A stretch of DNA of 64,000 nt from JADJPO01 sp963724535 (GCA_963724535.1 CAVRVD010000026.1:62001-126000), one strand, 5' to 3'; shown: positions 43,287 through 52,485, numbered from the stretch's first letter. The notes: a model not told the origin generated them from the letters alone. Program-made: numbers and translations.

Positions 43287-44569
43287 CGCGCCACTGTACG
43301 GCGGCGCCCCTCGTTCGGGCCGGTCGGTGACCGGTCGCCGGCTCGTTCGGCGCGGGCGGCCAGCTCGCCGCCGGCCAGGCGGATCCGCAGCGCGGCGCCG
43401 TCGGCCACGTCGGGGCTGCGCAGCACCGCGCCGTCCTCGGTCTGCACCACTGCGTAGCCGCGGGCCAGGGTCGCTGCGGGGGAGAGCGCCGCGACCCGTT
43501 CGCGCAGGTGCGCGACGTCGTCCGTCGCTCGGGTCAGCCGGGCCCGCATGCTCAGCGCGGCCCGTTCGACGAGCCCGCGCACCTCGGCCCGGTGCCGTTG
43601 CAGCATCGTCTGCGGCTCGCGCAGCACCGGTCGGGCCCGGACGGCGTCCAGCGCCTGGCGTTCGCGGTCCAGGCGCCCCCGGACGGCGGTCCGCGCCCGG
43701 TCGCGGGCCTGCCGGACGCCGGCCAGCTCCTCGGCGACGTCCGGCACGACGCGCCGAGCGGCGTCCGTCGGCGTGGAGGCGCGCACGTCGGCGACCAGGT
43801 CCAGCAGGGGGGTGTCCACCTCGTGACCGATCGCCGAGACCACCGGGGTGCGGCAGGCGGCGACCGCGCGCAGCAGGGTCTCGTTGCTGAACGGCAGCAG
43901 GTCCTCCAGCGAGCCCCCGCCGCGGGTGACGACGATGACTTCCACGCGCTCGTCCTCGTCCAACCGGCGCAGCGCCTCGACCACCTCGGTGACCGCGTTC
44001 GGTCCCTGGACGGCGACCGCGCAGATCTCGAAGTCGACCGCGGGCCAACGGGTCCGGGCGTTCTCGACCACGTCGCGCTCGGCGGCGCTGGCCCGGCCGC
44101 AGACCAGGCCCACCCGCCGCGGCAGGAACGGCAGCGACCGCTTGCGGTCGGTGTCGAACAGCCCCTCGGCGGCCAGCATCCGGCGCAGGTGCTCCAGGCG
44201 CGCCAGCAGCTCACCGACGCCGACCGGGCGCAGGTCGTCGGCGGCCAGGCTCAGGCTGCCCCGGCGCGGGAACAGCTGAGGCCGGGCATGGACGACGACG
44301 TGGCTGCCGTCGTGCAACGGGGTGGCCAGGGCATCCAGCACGCGGGCCGCGACGGTCAGCGAGAACGACAGGTCGACGTCGGTGTCGCGCAGGGTCAGGT
44401 AGACCGTGCCCTGCCCGGGACGGCGGGTGACCTGGACCACCTGGCCCTCCACCCAGACCGACGGCGCCTTGGCGATGTACTCGGTCATCTTGGCGGTGAG
44501 CAGCCGGACCGGCCACGGGCGCTCGGGTGAGGTCTGGCCGGCAGTCGCGGGGATGTCACGGCGGCTCAC
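43283..44569 (-). CDS. xseA: Exodeoxyribonuclease VII large subunit
   Basis: 428 residues: OB-fold DNA-binding domain (about 17-105), catalytic core with RRVGLVCGRASAAERDVVENARTRWP and VVTRGGGSLEDLLPF, GHEVDTPLLDLVADVRASTPTDAA, then a long coiled-coil region and a C-terminal ATLARGYAVV. GTG 44569 follows TAGGTT (44576-44581 minus strand) by 6 nt with no Shine-Dalgarno, so the transcript is probably leaderless. Divergent from ispH as in other actinobacteria. Confidence 0.96.
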   Translation of the reverse strand: MSRRDIPATAGQTSPERPWPVRLLTAKMTEYIAKAPSVWVEGQVVQVTRRPGQGTVYLTLRDTDVDLSFSLTVAARVLDALATPLHDGSHVVVHARPQLFPRRGSLSLAADDLRPVGVGELLARLEHLRRMLAAEGLFDTDRKRSLPFLPRRVGLVCGRASAAERDVVENARTRWPAVDFEICAVAVQGPNAVTEVVEALRRLDEDERVEVIVVTRGGGSLEDLLPFSNETLLRAVAACRTPVVSAIGHEVDTPLLDLVADVRASTPTDAARRVVPDVAEELAGVRQARDRARTAVRGRLDRERQALDAVRARPVLREPQTMLQRHRAEVRGLVERAALSMRARLTRATDDVAHLRERVAALSPAATLARGYAVVQTEDGAVLRSPDVADGAALRIRLAGGELAARAERAGDRSPTGPNEGRRRTVAR

Positions 44570-44575
44570 CCGGTC

Positions 44576-44635
44576 AACCTACGCTCCGCGCGCCGCACTC
44601 CTGGTCGGGCGCATCGCCGCGCAGGTTCGTACCAT
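44576..44635. promoter_or_regulatory. Divergent leaderless promoters for xseBA and ispH
   Basis: Minus strand: TAGGTT (44576-44581), 6 nt, GTG of xseA. Plus strand: TACCAT (44630-44635), 6 nt, GTG of ispH. Neither start has a Shine-Dalgarno. Confidence 0.55.
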
Positions 44636-44641
44636 GGCCGG

Positions 44642-45649
44642 GTGAGTCACGAGCCGCAGCCCGCACCCGCCCAGTCCTTCCCTCCGTCTGGCAAGCGTGT
44701 CCTGCTCGCCGCGCCGCGCGGCTACTGCGCGGGCGTGGACAGAGCGGTCATCGCCGTCGAGAAGGCCTTGGAGCTGCACGGGTCGCCCGTCTACGTGCGC
44801 AAGCAGATCGTGCACAACCGGCATGTGGTCGCCACGCTGGAGCAACGGGGCGCCGTCTTCGTCGACGAGGCCGAGGAGGTGCCCGAGGGGTCACTGGTGG
44901 TCTTCTCCGCGCACGGGGTCTCGCCACAGGTGCACCGCGAGGCCGCTGAGCGCAACCTGCGCACCATCGACGCAACGTGCCCGCTGGTGACCAAGGTGCA
45001 CAAGGAGGCGATCCGGTTCGCCGAGTCCGACTACGACATCCTGCTGGTGGGCCACCAGGGCCATGAGGAGGTCGAGGGGACCTCGGGCGAGGCGCCCGAG
45101 CATATCCAGATCGTCGACGGTCCAGACGACGTGGACCGGATCACTGTGCGCGACCCGGACCGCGTCGTCTGGCTGTCCCAGACCACGCTGTCGGTGGACG
45201 AGACCATGGAGACCGTGCGCCGGCTGCGCCAGCGGTTCCCGAACCTGGCTGACCCGCCGAGCGACGATATCTGCTACGCAACCCAGAACCGGCAGGTCGC
45301 GGTGAAGAAGATCGCACCCGAGTGCGACCTGCTGATCGTGGTCGGCTCGGCGAACTCGTCGAACTCGGTGCGGCTGGTCGAGGTGGCCCTGGATCACGGC
45401 GCGAAGGCCGCCCACCGGGTGGACTGGGCCGAGGAGCTGGACGAGAGCTGGCTGGCCGGCGTGGCAACGGTGGGCCTGACCTCCGGCGCCTCCGTCCCGG
45501 ACGTGCTGGTGACCGGGGTCATGGCCTGGCTGGCCGAACGCGACTACGACGATGTCCAGGAGGTCGTCACCGCCGAGGAGGACCTGCTCTTCTCGCTACC
45601 CAAGGAGCTGCGTCGCGACCTCAAGGCCGCGGCCGCCATGCGGGCCTGA
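44642..45649 (+). CDS. ispH: 4-Hydroxy-3-methylbut-2-enyl diphosphate reductase
   Basis: Last enzyme of the MEP isoprenoid pathway, a [4Fe-4S] reductase giving IPP and DMAPP. 335 residues. The three cluster cysteines are in GYCAGVDRA (Cys29), DATCPLV and DDICYATQNRQ. HVVATLEQRG and SANSSNSVRLVEV are typical. GTG 44642 follows TACCAT by 6 nt and probably starts a leaderless mRNA. Together with the cis-prenyltransferase gene at 21 kb it covers isoprenoid precursor supply for the wall. Confidence 0.97.
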   Translation: MSHEPQPAPAQSFPPSGKRVLLAAPRGYCAGVDRAVIAVEKALELHGSPVYVRKQIVHNRHVVATLEQRGAVFVDEAEEVPEGSLVVFSAHGVSPQVHREAAERNLRTIDATCPLVTKVHKEAIRFAESDYDILLVGHQGHEEVEGTSGEAPEHIQIVDGPDDVDRITVRDPDRVVWLSQTTLSVDETMETVRRLRQRFPNLADPPSDDICYATQNRQVAVKKIAPECDLLIVVGSANSSNSVRLVEVALDHGAKAAHRVDWAEELDESWLAGVATVGLTSGASVPDVLVTGVMAWLAERDYDDVQEVVTAEEDLLFSLPKELRRDLKAAAAMRA

Positions 45650-45680
45650 GCGTCCCGCCGTCCCAGCCCCGGGCGGCTGC

Positions 45681-47012
45681 TCAGAGCCGTTTGACCAGGA
45701 CGTGGGAGTTCCGGTCGGCGTTGTAGGCGTCGCGCCGCGTCACCGGCAGGTCCTCCACCGTGCCGGGAGAGAACCCGTGCTCGACGAACCAGTGCGAGGT
45801 GTGGGTGGTCAGCGCGAAGAGGGTCTCGATGCCGAGCCGTCGGGACATGATCTCGGCGCGCCGCAGCAGGCTGCGGGCTCGGTGTGAGCCGCGGTAGTCG
45901 GGATGGACGGCGACGCAGGCGAACTCGGCGATCCGCTCCTCGGGATAGGGCACGAAGGCGTGGCAGGCGATCACCATGCCGTCGCGGACCATGACCGAGA
46001 ACGTGCCGATGTCGAGCTCCAGCTGCTCGCGGGTGCGCGGCACCAGCACCCCGGCGTCCTGCAGTGGCCGGAGCATGGCCTGGATCCCCGCGAGGTCGTC
46101 GACTGTGGCCTGGCGGGTGGCCTCGTAGTCGGAGTCGGCGTAGAACATCATGCCGGCGCCGTCCCGGGTGAACAGCTCGCGCAGCAGCGCCCCGTCGGTG
46201 CCCGCGCCGACCAGGTGGGCCCGGGCCACCCCGGACCGGCCGGCGGCCAACGCGGCCCGCACACAGTTGCGGTCCTCGGCCGGTAGCCGGTGCAGCAGCT
46301 CGTCGTCAGCCAGAGCCCGCTCGGCCTCGCCGAGCAAGACCTGGCCGGCGTCCCCGGCCGAGGACGCCACCGGCCAGGTCGCCGGGTCGGACTCGAGCAC
46401 GAAGACCAGCTTGTCGGCGCGAAGCCCGATCGCCACGGACTCGGCCACGTCGGCGTTGCGCAGGTTGAACGCCTCACCGGTGGGGCTGTAGCCGATCGGG
46501 GACAGCAGCGCGACTCGTTCGGCGGCCAGCACCTCCTGGATCGCGGCGATGTCGACGCGGCGGACCTGGCCGGTCAGCAGGTGGTCCACGCCGTCGCGAA
46601 CGCCCATCGGCTGCGCCCGTACCCAGGTGCCGCTGACGACGGTGAGCCGCGCACTGCCCATCGCGGTGTTGTCCAGACTGGCCGACAGGGCCGCCTCGAT
46701 GTCCATTCGCAGCGCCCCCACCGCGGCCTTGACCGCTGACATCGCGACCGCGTCGGTGATCCGCAGATCACCGTGGTAGCGGGCCGGCAGGCGGCGGACC
46801 GCGAGCTCGTCATCGATCTGCGGGCGGGCCCCGTGCACCAGCACCAGCTTGATGCCCAGGCTCGACAGCAGGGCGATGTCGTGCAGAAGCGACTCGAAGT
46901 GCGGGCTGGCGCAGGTCTCGCCGGGAAAGGCGATGACGAACGTCCGCCCGTGATGGGCATGCACGTACGGGGCCGCTCCCCGTAGCGCGGTCACGAAGTC
47001 GGCGTGCTCCAC
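45681..47012 (-). CDS. argA: N-acetylglutamate synthase, ArgA type
   Basis: 443 residues, exactly the length of E. coli ArgA, with an N-terminal amino-acid-kinase-like domain (FVIAFPGE, SLGIKLVLVHGARPQID, TGEAFNLRNADVA) and a C-terminal GNAT domain (AEFACVAVHPDYRGSHRARSLL). It acetylates glutamate as the first step of arginine synthesis. This type is the proteobacterial one; actinomycetes usually use ArgJ or a short single-domain enzyme. The GTG has TAGACT (47021-47026, minus strand) 8 nt upstream. It lies alone, with no other arg gene here. Confidence 0.93.
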   Translation of the reverse strand: MEHADFVTALRGAAPYVHAHHGRTFVIAFPGETCASPHFESLLHDIALLSSLGIKLVLVHGARPQIDDELAVRRLPARYHGDLRITDAVAMSAVKAAVGALRMDIEAALSASLDNTAMGSARLTVVSGTWVRAQPMGVRDGVDHLLTGQVRRVDIAAIQEVLAAERVALLSPIGYSPTGEAFNLRNADVAESVAIGLRADKLVFVLESDPATWPVASSAGDAGQVLLGEAERALADDELLHRLPAEDRNCVRAALAAGRSGVARAHLVGAGTDGALLRELFTRDGAGMMFYADSDYEATRQATVDDLAGIQAMLRPLQDAGVLVPRTREQLELDIGTFSVMVRDGMVIACHAFVPYPEERIAEFACVAVHPDYRGSHRARSLLRRAEIMSRRLGIETLFALTTHTSHWFVEHGFSPGTVEDLPVTRRDAYNADRNSHVLVKRL

Positions 47013-47037
47013 GACGGCGAAGTCTAGGTCGCGGCGA

Positions 47038-48189
47038 CTACGGGTCCGGCCCAGTCGGCCCGCCCACCAGCTCCGGTGCGCCCACCGGCCGCCGCGGCAG
47101 GGTCAGCGGGTCCGGTGCCCGGATCGGCTCGTCCACCAGCTCGAGGTCGTGCAGGCGGCGTGCGGTGACCAGCACCCGGCGCTCCAGGGTGCCGACGAGC
47201 GCGTTGTAGTCCGTCATCGCGCGCTCCAGCGACCGGCCCAGCCGCACCGTCCCCTCGCCGAGCGCCCCGAGCCGGGTATACAGCTCCCGGCTCAGGTCGA
47301 AGACCTGGCGCGCCGACCCGGACAGCGTCTCGGTCTGCCAGGTCAGCGCCACGGTGCGCAGCAGAGCCAGCAGGCTGGTCGGGGTGGCCAGCACCACCCG
47401 GCGGGACATCGCATGCTCCAGCAGCGCCGGGTCGGCCCGGCAGGCCTCGGCCAGGAACGCCTCACCGGGCACGAAGCAGATCACCAGCTCCGGGCTCGGT
47501 TCGAAGGCTCGCCAGTACTCCTTGGCCGCGAGGGTGTCGACATGGGTTCGCAGGGCCTTGGCGTGCTCGCGGCGGCGCTGCTGCGCGACGTCCGGGGGCG
47601 CGTCGTCCACATCCTCGGCGGCGTGCAGGAATGCGGTCAGCGGCGCCTTGGCGTCCACGACCACCTGCTTACCCCCGGGCAGGTGGACCACCAGGTCCGG
47701 CCGCACGCCCATCCCGTCGGGATGGCTGCCAGCTGCCTGCTCAGCGAAGTCGACCTGGTTGAGCATCCCGGCGTGCTCGACCACCCGACGCAGCTGCACC
47801 TCGCCCCAGGTGCCCCGGGCCGAGGAGGAGCGCAACGCACCGGCCAGCGCCGCGGTCTGCCGGCGCAGGGCCTCACCCGAGGTCCGGACCGCCTCGATCT
47901 GCTCGCCCAGGCGTGAGTACTGCTCCACCCGGTCTCGTTCCAGCGTGTGCACCTGCTTCTCGACCCGGGTCAGCGTGCTGGCCAACGGGGCAAGCGTGGC
48001 CGCCAGCTCCCGGTCCTGGGCCGCCGCGCCCTCCAGGTCGGTGATCCGTTCGCGCAGCAGGTCGGCCTCGGCGCGGGAACCGGCCAGCCGCTCGTGCAGC
48101 GGCGGCACCAGCGCGAGCCGGGCGATCCCGGCTCCGACTGTGGCGGCCAGCAACACCACGAGCAGCAGCGAGAACCCACTGATCTCCAT
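47038..48189 (-). CDS. rmuC: DNA recombination protein RmuC family
   Basis: 383 residues. N-terminal membrane anchor (about 6-28), a coiled coil (30-110), and the restriction-endonuclease-like RmuC domain: GTWGEVQLRRVVEHAGM, HLPGGKQVVVDAKAPLTAF with the PD-(D/E)xK core, and SPELVICFVPGEAFL. RmuC limits inversion between short inverted repeats. ATG 48189. It is codirectional with argA 25 bp downstream. Confidence 0.92.
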   Translation of the reverse strand: MEISGFSLLLVVLLAATVGAGIARLALVPPLHERLAGSRAEADLLRERITDLEGAAAQDRELAATLAPLASTLTRVEKQVHTLERDRVEQYSRLGEQIEAVRTSGEALRRQTAALAGALRSSSARGTWGEVQLRRVVEHAGMLNQVDFAEQAAGSHPDGMGVRPDLVVHLPGGKQVVVDAKAPLTAFLHAAEDVDDAPPDVAQQRRREHAKALRTHVDTLAAKEYWRAFEPSPELVICFVPGEAFLAEACRADPALLEHAMSRRVVLATPTSLLALLRTVALTWQTETLSGSARQVFDLSRELYTRLGALGEGTVRLGRSLERAMTDYNALVGTLERRVLVTARRLHDLELVDEPIRAPDPLTLPRRPVGAPELVGGPTGPDP

Positions 48190-48257
48190 GGCCGACAGTC
48201 AAGCAGTGGCCACCGACAACATCTGAGCGGCAACCGCGGGTGGCGACAACTGGGGCA

Positions 48258-48263
48258 TACGCT
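48258..48263 (+). promoter_or_regulatory. Candidate -10 element of the DUF429 gene
   Basis: TACGCT followed by 6 nt and GTG 48270; no Shine-Dalgarno. This geometry is the reason for choosing 48270 over the longer frame to 48240. Confidence 0.45.
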
Positions 48264-48269
48264 CCATGT

Positions 48270-49094
48270 GTGCGCTGTGTGGGGATCGATCTGGCCGCCC
48301 AGGACCGAGAGACGGCGATGGCGGTCATCGAGTGGGACGACGATGCCGTCGAGCGTGCCGTCGAGGGTGCCGTCGAGGGTGCCGTCGAGAATGGCGCGGG
48401 GGTGCCGGCGGTGCTGGCGTCGGTCCGTCTCGGCTGTTCGGACGCGCATCTGGTGGCCGCGGCCGACGGCGCCGACGTGCTCGGCGTGGACTGCCCTCTC
48501 GGCTGGCCCCTGGACTTCGTGGCGATGGTCCTTGCCCATGAGCAGTTCCGACTCGCGCCCCCGCCGATCTCCGGCGAACGATGGCGGCGCCAGCTCACCC
48601 TGCGCCACACCGACCAGTACGTCCAGGCCCGGACCGGGCTGACCCCGTTGCGGGTGTCGGCCGACCTCATCGCCCATCCGGCGATGCGGTGGGCTGGGGT
48701 CGCCGCGCAGCTGGCCCAGCAGGGCCACGACGTGTGCCGGGACGGGTCGGGCCTGATCGCCGAGGTGTACCCGGCCGCCGCCCTGAAGACTTGGGGACTG
48801 CCGCACCGGGGCTACAAGGGCGGCGACAACCGGACCGTCCGTGACCGCCTGGTCGCCGATGTCCTCGGTGCCGCGCCGTGGCTCGACCTCGGCGGCTTCG
48901 ACGCGTTGTGTGTGGAGTCCGACCACGCGCTGGACGCCGTCCTGTGCGCGCTGCTGGCCCGCGCCGTCCGCTCAGGTCTGACCGAGCCGCCGGACGACGA
49001 CGACCGCGCCCGCGTCGAGGGCTGGATCCACCTGCCCACGGTGGGCCTGGCCGAGCTGAGCGGCGGCCGGCTCAGTTCTCGTGCCGCCACTTGA
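48270..49094 (+). CDS. DUF429 protein (RNase H-like fold)
   Basis: 274 residues. Starts with VRCVGIDLAAQDRETAMAVI, whose GxD resembles the first acidic residue of RNase H-like folds, and has VLGVDCPLGWPLDFV and RHTDQYVQARTGLTPLRV plus the late FDALCVESDHALDAVLCAL of DUF429, a predicted nuclease family. A tandem 12-bp repeat (48343-48390) encodes AVEx four times near residue 30. The last 23 bp overlap the convergent thioredoxin-like gene. Confidence 0.8.
   Translation: MRCVGIDLAAQDRETAMAVIEWDDDAVERAVEGAVEGAVENGAGVPAVLASVRLGCSDAHLVAAADGADVLGVDCPLGWPLDFVAMVLAHEQFRLAPPPISGERWRRQLTLRHTDQYVQARTGLTPLRVSADLIAHPAMRWAGVAAQLAQQGHDVCRDGSGLIAEVYPAAALKTWGLPHRGYKGGDNRTVRDRLVADVLGAAPWLDLGGFDALCVESDHALDAVLCALLARAVRSGLTEPPDDDDRARVEGWIHLPTVGLAELSGGRLSSRAAT
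48343..48390 (+). repeat. 12-bp coding tandem repeat
   Basis: The unit GTGCCGTCGAGG is present three times (48355-48390, last base altered in the third) with an imperfect fourth copy upstream. It encodes VERAVEGAVEGAVEN. The copy number is likely variable. Confidence 0.85.
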
Positions 49095-49620
49095 TCGAGC
49101 AGCCCATGCTCGGCCGGTGTGGTTCGGGAACCGTATGTCCGGCAAGGACCTTCTCGATCGCCCCGGTGAGCAGCTCGCCGGTGACCGGCACGCCGTTGCC
49201 GGGGGTTGAGCCGTCCATGGCGCCGCGGTAGGCCAGGCCCCCCTCGGCGTCGTAGAGGAAGAAGTCCGGGGTGCAGGCGGCTCGGAACGATCGCCCCACC
49301 TGCTGGGACTCGTCGACCAGGTACGGGAAGTCCCACCCGGCCCGCTTGGCCTGCTCGGCCAGGTGCTCCGGCGCGTCGTCCGGGTAGCCCTGGGCGTCGT
49401 TGCTGCAGATCGCCACCACCTGCAGCCTCGGATGGGCGCGGACGACCTCGGCGAAGACCCTCTCGACGTGCTTGACGTAGGGGCAGTGGTTGCAGACGAA
49501 CGTCACCAGCGCGGGCCGGCCGGACAGCGTGTCGCTGCTCACCGTCGTCCCGGTCAGGTCGGGCAGGGCGAACGGGGGCATCGGGGTGCCCAGCGGCACC
49601 ATCGTCGACTCGACAGCCAT
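49072..49620 (-). CDS. Thioredoxin-like (AhpC/TSA-type) family protein
   Basis: 182 residues of thioredoxin fold with the resolving pair CNHCPYVKH (Cys43, Cys46) after beta strand VTFVCNH, as in the redoxin-type proteins with a CxxC close to the N-terminus; cis-Pro region ACTPDFFLYD. A C-terminal SMGCSIKW adds a further conserved Cys. ATG 49620 follows TAGGGT (49627-49632, minus strand) by 6 nt: leaderless. No signal peptide. Confidence 0.87.
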   Translation of the reverse strand: MAVESTMVPLGTPMPPFALPDLTGTTVSSDTLSGRPALVTFVCNHCPYVKHVERVFAEVVRAHPRLQVVAICSNDAQGYPDDAPEHLAEQAKRAGWDFPYLVDESQQVGRSFRAACTPDFFLYDAEGGLAYRGAMDGSTPGNGVPVTGELLTGAIEKVLAGHTVPEPHRPSMGCSIKWRHEN

Positions 49621-49629
49621 GACCCAACC

Positions 49630-50859
49630 CTAGGCCGCTGCCTCGGGCGTGGCGCGTCCGCGCAGCAGCAGCACGACGATCGGCACCACCAGCAGCAGCG
49701 ACCCCAGCGCGAGCCACTCGTAGCCAGCGGCCTGCAGGATCGGCCCGGAGAAGACTCCGGCGGTGGCCGCAGCCAGCCCCATCATCAGGTCGCCGGTGCC
49801 CTGCACCTTGGTCCGGACGTCGTCCGGCACGCCCGCCGACAGCAGCGCCGAGCCGGCCACCATGCATGCCGACCAGCCCAGACCCAGCAGGGTGAGCCCG
49901 AGACCGATCCGCGCATGCTGGTGCGACCCGGCCGACGCCGCGGTGACCAGCGAGACAGTCAGGACGGCGATCCCGAGGCCGATCGTGGGCCGCGTCCCCC
50001 AGCGGTCGGCCAGCCAGCCCATCACCGGGCTGAGCGCGTACATCCCGGCCACGTGCAGGCTGATCACCAGCCCCACGACCTGCAGGGTCGCCCCGCCGCG
50101 ACCGATGTGCACCGGCGTCATCACCATTACCGCGACCATGATCGCGTGGGCCCCGGCGAGCGCGGCCATCCCGGCCAGGGCCGGGGGTGAGGTCCGGACG
50201 GCATGCAGGGCGCGCCGGGTGGAGGTGGCCGACTCGCGGTGCCCGGTCGGTCGCCGGCCGCCGGGCAGCAGCAGCGCGACCACGGCGGCGACTGCGAAGC
50301 CGGCCAGTCCGAACAGGAAGGGTCCGGCCAGGTCGGGCACACCGAGGGCGGCGCCGGCCCGGCCGCCGACGCCGGCCAGGTTGGGTCCGAGGACGGCGCC
50401 GACGGTGGTCGACCAGACGACCATCGACAGGACCCGACCGCGGTGCGGGCCGTCGACCCCGTCGATGGCTGCGTACCGGGCCTGCAGACCGGCGGCGGTC
50501 GCCGCCCCGAACAGCGCCATGCCCGCGATGAGCAGCCAGAACCAGCCACGCAGGGCGCCGGCCAGCACGACGGCGCTGCCCACCGCGGCCAGCAGGTAGC
50601 CGGTGGCCAGGGCCGGTGCGCGGCCTCGGCGCTCGGCCGCGGCGGCGAGCGGCACGGCCAGCAGGGCGCCGCCGAGCACCGACGCCGTCTGGGCCAGACC
50701 GGCGAGGGACGTCGAGCCTGAGACCTGCTCGGCGAGCAGGGTCCCGACGGCAACGCCGCTGGCCACCCCGATCCCGCCGAGGGTCTGGGTCGTCACCAGG
50801 TAGGGCAGGCGGTTGCGGGTGGCGGCGGGCGCGACCGAGGGCTCGGCGGAGGTGCTCAC
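49630..50859 (-). CDS. Major facilitator superfamily transporter
   Basis: 409 residues, twelve predicted helices, with the MFS loop AAAERRGRAPALATGY between helices 2 and 3 and the symmetric GWLADRWGTRPTIGLG in the second half. Drug or metabolite efflux is likely but unspecified. GTG 50859 is preceded by CAGACT 8 nt upstream. The frame extends upstream to 50997 only by GC bias. Its stop is 10 bp upstream of the thioredoxin-like start, so they may share a transcript. Confidence 0.88.
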   Translation of the reverse strand: MSTSAEPSVAPAATRNRLPYLVTTQTLGGIGVASGVAVGTLLAEQVSGSTSLAGLAQTASVLGGALLAVPLAAAAERRGRAPALATGYLLAAVGSAVVLAGALRGWFWLLIAGMALFGAATAAGLQARYAAIDGVDGPHRGRVLSMVVWSTTVGAVLGPNLAGVGGRAGAALGVPDLAGPFLFGLAGFAVAAVVALLLPGGRRPTGHRESATSTRRALHAVRTSPPALAGMAALAGAHAIMVAVMVMTPVHIGRGGATLQVVGLVISLHVAGMYALSPVMGWLADRWGTRPTIGLGIAVLTVSLVTAASAGSHQHARIGLGLTLLGLGWSACMVAGSALLSAGVPDDVRTKVQGTGDLMMGLAAATAGVFSGPILQAAGYEWLALGSLLLVVPIVVLLLRGRATPEAAA

Positions 50860-50912
50860 GACCGACCAGTCTGCGCCCCGGCGGCGCGCCGGCCGGGCGT
50901 CGTGGTCGTGGT

Positions 50913-50918
50913 TACCGT
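50913..50918 (+). promoter_or_regulatory. Candidate -10 element of the DUF2277 gene
   Basis: TACCGT followed by 6 nt and the ATG at 50925, without Shine-Dalgarno. Confidence 0.5.
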
Positions 50919-50924
50919 GGTGGC

Positions 50925-51188
50925 ATGTGTCGCAACATCCGTACCCTGCACAACTTCGAGCCGCCGGCCTCGCCCGAGGAGGTGCAGGCGGCCGCACTGC
51001 AGTACGTGCGGAAGATCTCGGGGTCGACCAGGCCGGCCCGGGCCAACACCGAGGCCTTCGACGTTGCGGTCGCCGAGGTCGCTGCCACTACCCAGCGCCT
51101 GCTCGACGTCCTGGTGGCGCACGGCGCGCCGAAGGACCGGGAGGTTGAGGCGGCCAAGGCCCGGGCCCGCGCGGCGCAGCGGTACTGA
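50925..51188 (+). CDS. DUF2277 protein
   Basis: 87 residues beginning MCRNIRTLHNFEPPASPEE and with helical body EEVQAAALQYVRKISG and a RLLDVLVAHGAPKDRE, the whole-length match to DUF2277, a small conserved protein with an N-terminal MCRxI motif. Function unknown. Leaderless start inferred. Divergent from the MFS gene; convergent with the next gene across 29 bp. Confidence 0.9.
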   Translation: MCRNIRTLHNFEPPASPEEVQAAALQYVRKISGSTRPARANTEAFDVAVAEVAATTQRLLDVLVAHGAPKDREVEAAKARARAAQRY

Positions 51189-51217
51189 CGGGTACCTCGG
51201 GTGGGGCGGTCCTCCGG

Positions 51218-52393
51218 TCAGCCGAACTGGCGTCGTGCCGTCGTCCGGCAGGTGCCCCCCCGGCCGGCCGAGTCGGCGATCTGGTGCAAGGGGGCGTAGA
51301 CCGGTCCGGTGGGTGGGGTGTGGTTGCCGGTCTTCAGGACCAGCGAGTACACCCCGGTGGCGGCGAGGGAGCCGTTGCTGCGTCGTCCCTTCCAGCGGGC
51401 GACGATCCGGTCGGCGCTGACCTCGACCGGGCTGCGCCAGACGACCGAGCCGGTGCAGGCGTCCTGGACGGTGAGCTGCCAGGTCTGCCGTCGGGACGGT
51501 CCGGCGGTGAGCACCAGGTCGGTGCGGCCGTGGGTGCTGCGAGCGCTGGAGCGGGTCGGCCAGCTGAGGGTGATCCTGGGGGTGCGTAGGGCGTGGCCGG
51601 CACAGGCGATGTCCCAGTCCATCGGCTGGGAGTCCCACCACTGCACCAGATGCACCGGGCCGCCGTTGAGGCCCGGCTTGCCGCACACCGCGGCGGCCTT
51701 CGCCCGGCCGCGGGTGCCGACGGTGGCCCAGAACGGGACGTCGGGTCGCTGCCAGCCGTTCATGATCTCCGACCAGCCGGCGCTGTTGCTGTAGAAGCCG
51801 GCCGGGATGCCGACCGCCTTGTAGGCGGCGAGCATGCCCTCGACCACGGCGCGGTTGCGAGCCGCGGCGGTGGGGTTGCCGGTGGCCTTGGGCCAGGGCT
51901 GGGGGCTGCGGGCCTCGATGTCGATCCAGATCATCGGTGGGCGCAGGCCGACCCGCTTGAGGGTGTTGATGCTGTGCGCGGCCTCGGCGTAGCCGACGTT
52001 GCGCAGCCGGCCCAGCAGGTCACTGGTCGGGAAGCGGCCGGTGCGTCCGTACCGGTCCAGCTGCGCCTTCGTGGGGTAGGCGGCCATCGAGTAGGCGTAG
52101 AACGGGCGGAAGGCGTTGCGGATCCAGCGGGCCTGCTCGGCCAGGCACGGGTTCACCGTGAACGGTAGGCCCCGGGTGGTGCCGACCACGACGAAACCGG
52201 TGCGCGTCGACGGCATCGGGTTGGCATAGCCGCCCTGGGCCCTCGAGCACTGCGGCCAGGAGATGTCGTTGCCGATCTGGGCGGCGGCCTGCGCCGGCGC
52301 GGTCGGTCCGGCCACGATCCCGGCCAGGACGGCGGTCGAGGTCAGCAGGGCGGCCAGCGCACGTCGTCCGCGGCCTGTCGTCTCCTGGTGCAC
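51218..52393 (-). CDS. Secreted protein with glycoside-hydrolase-like (DUF1906/GH25-like) domain
   Basis: 391 residues. Twin-basic start GRGRRALAALL then a hydrophobic core and APAQAAAQ signal-peptidase site near residue 36. The mature part opens with GNDISWPQC and includes PPMIWIDIEARSP and YKAVGIPAGFYSNSAGW, the TIM-barrel pattern of the DUF1906/GH25-like family of exported glycosidase-like proteins. A C-terminal beta domain (about 270-390) with Cys pairs follows. GTG 52393 has GGGGGGA 6 nt upstream. Substrate unknown; peptidoglycan is a possibility. Confidence 0.77.
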   Translation of the reverse strand: MHQETTGRGRRALAALLTSTAVLAGIVAGPTAPAQAAAQIGNDISWPQCSRAQGGYANPMPSTRTGFVVVGTTRGLPFTVNPCLAEQARWIRNAFRPFYAYSMAAYPTKAQLDRYGRTGRFPTSDLLGRLRNVGYAEAAHSINTLKRVGLRPPMIWIDIEARSPQPWPKATGNPTAAARNRAVVEGMLAAYKAVGIPAGFYSNSAGWSEIMNGWQRPDVPFWATVGTRGRAKAAAVCGKPGLNGGPVHLVQWWDSQPMDWDIACAGHALRTPRITLSWPTRSSARSTHGRTDLVLTAGPSRRQTWQLTVQDACTGSVVWRSPVEVSADRIVARWKGRRSNGSLAATGVYSLVLKTGNHTPPTGPVYAPLHQIADSAGRGGTCRTTARRQFG

Positions 52394-52485
52394 GCTGTAT
52401 CCCCCCTGGTAGCCGGCTCCCCAGACGCCGGACGGCGGTGCCCGGCCATGGGCGCCGGACGGCAGAACGCTACTCCCCGCGCCGG

